Positions 25,437 to 31,589 of a DNA stretch of 31,589 nucleotides are shown in pieces. Positions within the stretch are counted from its first letter, which is position 1, and every line of letters starts with the position of its first letter. The position numbers were made by a program, and so were the translations under genes. The DNA lies in NCBI GenBank assembly GCA_013115135.1, contig JABANP010000575.1:1-31589 (forward strand), in the 5' to 3' direction. This DNA comes from Perkinsus olseni. Its lineage: Eukaryota; Perkinsozoa; Perkinsida; Perkinsidae. The notes beneath the pieces were generated by a model. The model was not told the origin of the DNA. It saw only the letters and a list, made by a program, of their open reading frames with translations, and made no database searches.

Positions 25437-26675
25437 ATGCCATCTTTCTTACGAAAACTGTCTTTTCTCAAGTGCGGGAAGATGTCGAAGAAGGATCGCC
25501 GATGGTGGGGTGACAAAAATTGCATCGCTCCGCTAAGAATTCGTCCATTTTTTCGTCAGTTCGGTGCCGCTGGTCAGCAGCAGCAAGAAGGAAGGGGCCG
25601 ATTTTGCGGTGGATGGCGTTGAGATTGAATGCGGCAATTGTCGGGCCTCGACGAGGATTCCTGAAGAAGCGAATAACTTTCTATGCGAATCGTGCAAGTG
25701 TGCAAGGGAGGAGGGGCGATATTAATGCTCCACTCCTACCACTCCTTCCGCAAATCGTGATCAGGTCGGTGAATCGGGTTACTGTGTATCCGCTGGGTGA
25801 CCGAGGCGTGGATGTCGTGGAAGAACCATCGTGCACGGTGCCTCGTCAAAGGGGGGCTAACCATGGCTTACAACTAGCAGGGGACTCAAGGTGAGGAGAG
25901 TTGAGGAATTGCAAGATTGCAAGATTTGGGTCTGTTCTTAGTGGTGTCCTCCTTCCATGCAGCATATGCCTCGATCGCCCTGGAGATTGCGTGTTGCTTC
26001 CGTGCAATCACGGAGGTTTCTGTCAAGTAGTCGTGCATGCATAATCGATCGTCTGATCGATTTGATTGACTACGCAGGTCTGCAGTATTTACGTTGGATG
26101 CAACCTTGCCGTTGGCGGACGTCATTGCCCCAAGTGTCGGGAGTACATCGAGCAGATCATTCGCATTGGCAGGATCCATGAGATGGTGAGGAAGTAGCGC
26201 GCGCCCTGTCGATCGATTCCATCTTTTTAGGAGCTGAAGGGGAATCCTGTCGCTATTCCCATGCCATTGGAAGGTGAGGAGCCTCCGGAGGTAGGAGGAA
26301 TCTTCGTATCTTTGCGCACGCGGAAGAATTTGTCTGCAGGCGGCGGCACCGGTAGGGATGGGAAGATCGAAGGGTGAGGGAAGACAGAAAGCTCCTCGAA
26401 GGGGACCTACAACAACAACGATCGCGAGCAGCAGTAACAACTCCCCCAACCCGTCCGTTGTGGGTGATGACGAGAAAATGAGCAAGGTGAGTTTTCTCGC
26501 GCGCCACGAAATTGGCGACGATGATTTTACTCAGACTCCTCGTGATGAATCAGCTTCGGATGTTGTTCCGAGAGCTATCGCGTTCGAGGAAACACCACCT
26601 TCGAAGGTTGAGGACACTCCTGATAGAGCGGATCCAAAGCTCGACTCTGGTGTGATACGTTTTTTATATCCTTGA
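25437..26675 (+). CDS. RING-HC finger protein with N-terminal zinc ribbon-like module
   Basis: Putative E3 ubiquitin ligase of unknown target. Eight exons (25437-25504, 25560-25697, 25765-25890, 25942-26026, 26078-26185, 26231-26290, 26340-26486, 26535-26675) sum to 873 nt, 290 residues, with seven GT-AG introns and no frame break. The second exon encodes a Cys-x2-Cys pair (IECGNCRAS) and a second pair 15 residues on (FLCESCK), like an LSD1-type or zinc-ribbon module. The RING spans two exons: CSICLDRPGDCVLLPCNHGG, FCQ|VC, then HCPKCREYIEQIIRIG, the C3HC4 arrangement of MAPL/IAP-type RINGs, with an insertion between its third and last Cys pairs. The C terminus is Thr/Ser/Pro-rich, probably disordered. 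Start at 25437 is the first Met of the open exon; an upstream family B element lies at 25371-25389. Confidence 0.8.
25505..25559 (+). repeat. Intron, family B reversed
   Basis: 55 nt, GTGGGGTGAC to TTTCGTCAG. Contains GCATCGCTCCGCTAAG. Confidence 0.78.
25891..25941 (+). repeat. Intron, family E
   Basis: 51 nt, GTGAGGAGAG to TGTTCTTAG, just before the RING. Contains GAATTGCAAGATTGCAAGAT inside a 25-bp exact match to 8401-8425. Confidence 0.85.
26027..26077 (+). repeat. Intron, family F with inverted ends and inner hairpin
   Basis: 51 nt inside the RING (GGFCQ-VCSIYVG). Ends are GTAGTC and GACTAC followed by GCAG; the centre has AATCGATC-GTCT-GATCGATT, matching the 34-nt intron at 17659-17692. 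Confidence 0.85.
26487..26534 (+). repeat. Intron, family A sense
   Basis: 48 nt, GTGAGTTTTC to TTTTACTCAG, phase 0 between EKMSK and TPRDES. Contains CTCGCGCGCCACGAAATTGG, nearly identical to 16126-16145 in the channel gene. Confidence 0.85.
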
Positions 26676-26863
26676 TGCGGTCGGTCATCTAGGTGGATGC
26701 ACCGAACGCTGTCTTTCTAATTGATCAACTATTTCAATGAATTCTGAATCGTTTGTTGTTAGTTTTCATCAGTATCATCGTAGGAAGGGAAACTCTCATC
26801 ACTCGAAGTGGTTGCGTTGGACTGGCGGGAAGGACTGCCCTCTCGCAGTAGAAAAGGCTCGTT

Positions 26864-27650
26864 ATGGCTGGTAAAAGAAAACGAGGCTCGGAAGATGCTC
26901 CGTCCTCTCCGGTAGCCCCGACGAGGGCGCGGAAGGTGGCTGTGAAGAAGGGAGGGAAGACGGCACCCCGCGAAGGGGAGATGTTCTACCTCTTCAAATC
27001 GGAGCCGGAGAGCCGCTTTGAGAAGGGTATGGACATGAAGTTCAGTATTGATGATTTGATAGCCAGCGAGAACGGCACGGCTGAGTGGGATGGAGTGAGG
27101 AATTATCAGGCGAGGAATCTTATGAGGGAGATGAAGGTTGGGGATAGAGGATTTTTCTACCACTCCAACTGCAAACCCCCTGGGATTGTGGGTAGTAGCT
27201 GCGTGCCAGTCGGTGGATGAGCATGTGATGGTGGCAGGTATTGTTGAGGTGGTCAGAGAAGCTTATCCCGGATGATACCCAGTTCGATCCTAAGAACCCG
27301 CATTTTGATCCAAGAAGCAGCGAGGAGAATCCTAAGTGGGACATGGTTGATGTCAAGTGAGTGAGCGAGGATCCGATCGGAACGGATGGAGTATCCGAAT
27401 CCTGTCGAGTTTGCAGGTTCATACGGAAGCTCGGCAGGAAGATATCACTCGATGAGCTGAAAGATTATCGCGAGAAGGAGGTGGGTTGCTCCCAATGGGT
27501 TAGCGGAGGAGGTCTTGCACTGTGCAGTTATCGTCGATGGGGCTCTTCACTACGGCAAGGCTCTCAGTTCAACGTGTCATGCCGGCCGAGTGGGAGTTCA
27601 TTCTGTCTCTTGAGAAAGTACAGAATAATGAAGCTGCTAGTCAGGCATGA
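26864..27650 (+). CDS. THYN1: Thymocyte nuclear protein 1-like EVE-domain protein
   Basis: EVE domains are PUA-like folds that bind modified nucleobases. Basic N terminus (GKRKRGSED), then MFYLFKSEPESRFEKG, DDLIASENGTAEWDGVRNYQ, MKVGDRGFFYHSNCKPPGIV and, after an intron, EVVREAYP, DDTQFDPKNPHFDP, NPKWDMVDVKF, ISLDELKDY, LFTTARLSVQ and WEFILSLE. This aligns end to end with human THYN1. Exons 26864-27191, 27238-27356, 27417-27480 and 27528-27650 give 210 residues after removing one extra C in the CCC run at 27267-27269 (YP/DD junction). Introns are 46, 60 and 47 nt, all GT-AG, and carry no clear family core, apart from TTAGCGGAGG in the third. Confidence 0.9.
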
Positions 27651-28094
27651 ATTCGATCATTTTTTATCGTTTGGTGATGTTTTCGTTGCGTTCGGCTGGT
27701 GAGGAGGCGAAGGTACCCTCAGAAAGATCTCAAACGCAACGCCCTAGTTCATCCACCTTGAAGATAGTATCTCCCTCTCATCGAATTCTGACGAGTTGCG
27801 GAGCATATTTCGGGATGGTACATTACGGGCAATCTAGAGAGTGCAAAACTGTTCAACACGAGAATTTTTTATCCACGGCGAGTTTTAGCCTCAAACTTCG
27901 TTTACACACTCTCCTTCATATGTCATAATGAAAACCAGGTCGCGCAAACAAAACTCGGAAAAAATATTTTCACCACCTTTTCGACTCCCCGGCGAGCACG
28001 CTATGCCTCCCATCGACATCGTATCTTGCTCTCATGTCCCCAAACTTGTGATACATACAGAAACTAGCGAAACTCCAGGAGTGAAACTCCTTCC
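27651..28094. other. No gene recognised
   Basis: Between the THYN1 stop and the first tRNA. Short frames only; nothing with a recognisable domain or repeat family. Confidence 0.5.
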
Positions 28095-28100
28095 TGATAT

Positions 28101-28174
28101 GCTGGAATGGTCTAGTTGGTTATGACGACTGCCTCACACGCAGTAGGTTCCGAGTTCGACTTTCGGTTCCAGTA
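28101..28174 (+). tRNA. tRNA-Val (CAC)
   Basis: Cloverleaf can be drawn: acceptor GCTGGAA/TTCCAGT with a G-U first pair, D-arm TGGTCTAGTTGG (A box), anticodon arm ACTGC-CTCACAC-GCAGT giving anticodon CAC, T-arm CCGAG-TTCGACT-TTCGG with one G-U pair. Confidence 0.88.
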
Positions 28175-28297
28175 TGCATGATCAATCATCCGGACTCTCT
28201 CTCAGGATCTGGGTCGACACTGGGAGTTATTGCCGTTACTACGTTATACCAACTGAACGATCATTCAATCAGCCACTGTGTACTATCAGTACAGAAG

Positions 28298-28369
28298 AGG
28301 TCCTATCGGGATTCGAACCCGAGTCGCTGGATTCAAAGTCCAGAGTGCTAACCACTACACTATAGGACC
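28298..28369 (-). tRNA. tRNA-Gln (TTG)
   Basis: Acceptor GGTCCTA/TAGGACC, A box TAGTGTAGTGGTTAGCAC, anticodon arm CTGGA-CTTTGAA-TCCAG giving TTG, T-arm CTCGG-GTTCGAATC-CCGA region. Closely matches canonical eukaryotic tRNA-Gln. Confidence 0.92.
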
Positions 28370-29160
28370 GTCGAAGCTTCAGAGACTGTGCTGCGCTGGA
28401 AGATCTGGCAGCTAATCTCACGGAGCAGTCGCGCCTCACAAGACACCCTCCACGAATTTCCACAGTGAAGCGTATATTGGCATTTCCCGTGACTGCCACT
28501 GACGCCCGACAGTGTTCAACCAGTGTTTCCACGATCGAGTTGGAGTTCACGAATGTCGGTCCAGTTTAGTGTTACCCTCCTCGCCGGGTACAGCTTCATG
28601 CAACACTCAGAACTCCTATTTTCATATCGTCCCCCACCGTTTCATCCAGCTCATCCCATTCATCAACGAGCACCAAGAAGTTGAAACTCCCAACACAGAA
28701 GTAAGGCATGGTACACTGCGCAGTAATAGAAATTTTGGGTTACCTACCGTCACAGTTGACCTGATCGTTTCAGCGGAAGCCTGCGCCGGGGTTCTAAGGG
28801 TATTGGGATACCCTCACACTCGGTTCTATAGCGGCCATTCATGCTCTGCAGTTAGGGCTGCATTGAAAATTACAAATCTTCGAGGATCTCAGCTCGACAG
28901 GAGCGGGTTGAGTACTGAACCGGGATCGAGAGCGATACTTCAAGACATTGCCGGGAACCATGTCTAGATCATGCCTCTTTGCACCGAGGTTGTCAGATCG
29001 TTCGTAGAGATGCTAGTTTGTACTCGACCTGAGACCTGAACTCGGGACTAACGGCGTGTTAGGTAGTCCTTCTCGTCGGACTGTGCTCTATGGCAAGCTC
29101 GATTCCCTGGGGAAGGGCACATCTCTGCCGAGTCGAGTGAAACTCCAGGTAACCAGATAT

Positions 29161-29234
29161 GCTGGAATGGTCTAGTTGGTTATGACGACTGCCTCACACG
29201 CAGTAGGTCCCGAGTTCGACTCTCGGTTCCAGTA
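29161..29234 (+). tRNA. tRNA-Val (CAC), second copy
   Basis: Same as the copy at 28101 except in the T-arm and its lead: here the T-stem is CCGAG/CTCGG with perfect pairing, so this copy may be the better-conserved one. Confidence 0.9.
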
Positions 29235-29357
29235 TGCATGATCAATCATCCGGACTCTCTCTCAGGATCTGGGTCGACACTGGGAGTTATTGCCGTTACT
29301 ACGTTATACCAACTGAACGATCATTCAATCAGCCACTGTGTACTATCAGTACAGAAG

Positions 29358-29429
29358 AGGTCCTATCGGGATTCGAACCCGAGTCGCTGGATTCAAAGTC
29401 CAGAGTGCTAACCACTACACTATAGGACC
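29358..29429 (-). tRNA. tRNA-Gln (TTG), second copy
   Basis: Identical to the copy at 28298-28369 over the whole cloverleaf. Confidence 0.92.
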
Positions 29430-29788
29430 GTCGAAGCTTCAGAGACTGTGCTGCGCTGGAAGATCTGGCAGCTAATCTCACGGAGCAGTCGCGCCTTCCA
29501 AGAGGCCACTGGAAATTAAATTTCCACGAATTTTCACAGTGAAGCGTATATTGGCATTTTACGTGACTGCCACTGACGCCCGACAGTGTTCAGCCACCGT
29601 CTGCATGATCCAGTTTAGTGTTACCCTTCTCGCCCGGTACAGCTCCATGCAACACCCAAAACCCCCATCGTCCCATTCGACCGGACATGTGTGCGGCCGG
29701 CGCGTGTGCTGTGACAGGACAGTGGCGTGCGCATTTTAACAACAGACATGATGCATCTCTCACTCGTGCCGTCTCCGAGTGCTTCCCG

Positions 29789-29980
29789 ATGGGCTGCGGC
29801 GAAAGCAAATCAGTAGATCTGAAAAGATCTTTCAGTACATCTCTCCATGCAAAAAATCGCTGCAGCAGCTCTTCCACAACACTTGTTCATTGCAGTTCGT
29901 GCCGATAATGCTTCAATTACGAACGGTTTGTGAACCTCGGAACTCGAAGCGAATGCCGAGTAAACTGAGCTTACGTAGCT
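29789..29980 (+). CDS. Possible small acyl-anchored protein (MGC start)
   Basis: ATG at 29789 opens MGCGESKS, a good N-myristoylation/palmitoylation signal. A GTAGATCTG to TTCATTGCAG intron (29813-29893) would join it to FVPIMLQLRTVCEPRNSKR and a stop near 29980. No homologue recognised; the gene may be spurious or have other exons. Confidence 0.25.
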
Positions 29981-30152
29981 GAGTTCCTCCGTCCCTCTGC
30001 GTTTAATGGTCGCCATTATCCGCCTACCCTCCTTGGTGGGCCTTGCATCAGTAACGGCTCTGCAATCCTCTCAGAGACAGGAGGTAGAGGTTCAGAAACC
30101 GAACTAGTCTGAGGCAAAAACAGCTGCCCAGTTTTCGTTATGGGCACCTATT

Positions 30153-31014
30153 ATGAAAGTGCTTGTAGCCGGGTGTATTACAGCCGCTGTTATCGCAGCC
30201 ACTATGACACCCACGGATTATAGGTGCCGCAGTGGCTATTCTTGGGCCGTGATTGAATCCACATAAAACCGGGGACAGAACTCGAATCAGATCAGCCTTA
30301 GCGAGCTCCTATGCTTTTCAGGTCGGATTTTTCAGTCACGTGGACCCCCAAGGAAAAGCTTTGAAGGTGGTTGCTCTGGTGGCGCTGTCGTCTTCGCCTC
30401 GGCCCTCAGATTCAAGATACCGATGGCTGTTGCCATTTTGAATATGGTTACGAAGGCGGATGTATGAATCTTTTCTTCCTCCTGAAAGATGGCAAACTCA
30501 TTCTCAACATACTCGATGAGATCTCACGACTCTCTGTTACCACCAGGTGAGATCCCCCGCCCATCTGTGCCTCCAAAAATCGCATACTCCGTCAGAGCGG
30601 CTTCTCTTGCTCCCTCAGAGGGACGCCACTGTGCCTTACATGTGCGATATCACGCGTCCGATTCTCGTTTCCGAGTTATCCACCTCGGGCCCTGGTTTTC
30701 TCAGGACCTATATTGACGAAGACAAGGAGGCTTTCGTTTATTCTCTTAACGGGATAAATAGTGCTGAGGGTACCATATCTGAAATGAGGACGAAGTTCGC
30801 CACCTTCGATCCTTTCACCAATTTGAGGGAAACTATAGCGAGTTATCTTATGGAGCCCACAGGGCGCTGCAAAGACCTACTTAAGGAGATCCTGAGCAAC
30901 CCTCCGACCGGCTTTGGCTCTGGAGTGGAAGCCTTTAAGAATTTCATGGCGCACAAGAGCGAGAGCGCGATTCGGGAGATCAAGGAATGGAACCGAAGGA
31001 AAGCCCATAGTTGA
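30153..31014 (+). CDS. Hypothetical secreted protein, multi-exon
   Basis: The 5' exon has a signal-peptide-like start (MKVLVAGCITAAVIAATM, about 30153-30248). An intron (30249-30335, GTGATTGAAT to TTTTTCAG) would join it to SRGPPRKSFEGGCSGGAVVF, whose GCSGG resembles a GxSxG nucleophile elbow; this is only suggestive. Further exons: MANSFSTYSMRSHDSLLPP (from 30489), then after GTGAGATCC to CCTCAGAG the long exon DATVPYMCDITRPILVSEL to the stop at 31012-31014. The link between 30475 and 30489 would be a 27-nt intron and is doubtful. I do not recognise the family. Confidence 0.45.
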
Positions 31015-31558
31015 TTTATCATGTTGTCATGTGATTTAACGCTCTGCTGCTGTTGACACACACTGTTGCTACAGTGTTGTACGAGTTATGTGCGGGAGGT
31101 GTCAACTACATGGATCATCTGTCAAATTCTGACACTCGGAGACCCTCCGGTGGAGTGGATTTTCCCCGGGGAAGCGAGAAATATGCGATACCTGAGAAAT
31201 GGCTTCTCTTATATGCAAAAGGCAATCTCCTTCGATACGGGTTGCACTTGATCGTTTATCAATGGTCGACGCTCGAACCTGCATCTTGAACACTTCACGA
31301 CCGATCGCCCAAAAAGTTCTACATCGGCAACCCAGAGTGAACGTACGATTCGTGATACACAGTATGCTATTCTAGCACACTTACCAGTCACTAGCAGGTC
31401 TATAACGGTGATCACCCTCAGGGGCAGAAACTGATAGAGGTAATAGACAACTGCAGCAGAGTACTCTAGTTCGACTGGAACACTACTGTAAAGCGGATCA
31501 ACTTCTCAGGGGGGAATGAGTTTCTGCGGACCCGAGTCAAACTTGAGAACACCGGAGA
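31015..31558. other. No gene recognised
   Basis: One 78-codon frame (31053-31289) without recognisable features; otherwise nothing supportable. Confidence 0.4.
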
Positions 31559-31589
31559 GCTAGAATGGTCTAGTTGGTTATGACGACTG
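31559..31589 (+). tRNA. tRNA-Val 5' half, cut by the window edge
   Basis: GCTAGAATGGTCTAGTTGG is the tRNA-Val start with one change (G to A at position 4 of the acceptor stem). The sequence stops within the anticodon stem, so its integrity cannot be judged. Confidence 0.75.

Larger units (their letters stand above)
28095..28640. repeat. tRNA-bearing duplication, copy 1
   Basis: Near-identical to 29155-29680 at an offset of 1060 bp, including both tRNAs and the sequence between them. Divergence starts at about 28475, with a short indel, and grows after about 28560. Confidence 0.9.
29155..29680. repeat. tRNA-bearing duplication, copy 2
   Basis: Second copy of the block at 28095-28640, 1060 bp downstream and in the same orientation. 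Confidence 0.9.

Noticed and set aside
25886..26485. 199-residue frame on the minus strand
   Set aside because: It is a shadow of the RING gene exons and introns; no domain, and the plus-strand RING is clear.

Overview
This is a nuclear fragment from a unicellular eukaryote. It holds split genes with dozens of short GT-AG introns (34 to about 120 nt, a few longer), a Ty3/gypsy-type gag-protease reading frame, an FG nucleoporin, an ELAV-like RNA-binding protein, a CNG/AKT-like channel with ankyrin repeats, and eukaryotic tRNA genes. An alveolate of the Perkinsus/dinoflagellate neighbourhood is my best guess, at low confidence, because no diagnostic marker such as a spliced leader was found.

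Layout. 72-2369 (-): retrotransposon gag-protease. 2370-4875: no recognisable gene. 4876-6502 (-): FG nucleoporin with a RanBP2-type zinc finger. 7141-11051 (-): three-RRM ELAV/Hu-like protein. 11803-12946 (+): intronless alpha-methylacyl-CoA racemase homologue with one frame break. 12973-13190: 41-bp tandem array. 13269 to about 21669 (+): very intron-rich six-TM channel with CNBD and ankyrin repeats. 21932-22472 (+): acidic-tailed exons, either the 3' end of the channel gene or a separate gene. 22799-25320 (+): ZCCHC10-like zinc knuckle joined to a Ser/Arg-rich tail. 25437-26675 (+): RING-HC protein. 26864-27650 (+): THYN1/EVE-domain protein. 28100-31589: duplicated tRNA-Val(CAC)/tRNA-Gln(TTG) block and poorly recognised small genes.

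The exciting feature is in the introns. When conserved proteins are used to place exon ends, most introns fall into a few sequence families that recur in unrelated genes and in both orientations, which is the behaviour expected of introners (mobile, intron-generating elements). The families are: A, core CGCGCCACGAAATT; B, core AGCGGAGCGAAG; C, the 3' half of a tRNA (T-arm/B box followed by a T-run) in either orientation; D, GTATCTT..AGGTTGA, sometimes with GTATCTT/AAGATAC inverted ends; E, repeated GCAAGATT; F, GTAGTC..GACTAC inverted ends or an ATCGATC/GATCGAT hairpin. Family C is the most unusual. In sense orientation the tRNA-like T-arm is followed by a T-run that serves as polypyrimidine tract before the 3' AG. 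In antisense orientation the shared GGGACCTT stretch lies just before the 3' AG.

Several conserved genes carry single-base frame breaks, about half in homopolymers, which look like long-read consensus errors. Gene models here come from reading conserved protein frames across GT-AG boundaries by eye; no RNA evidence or database search was available.
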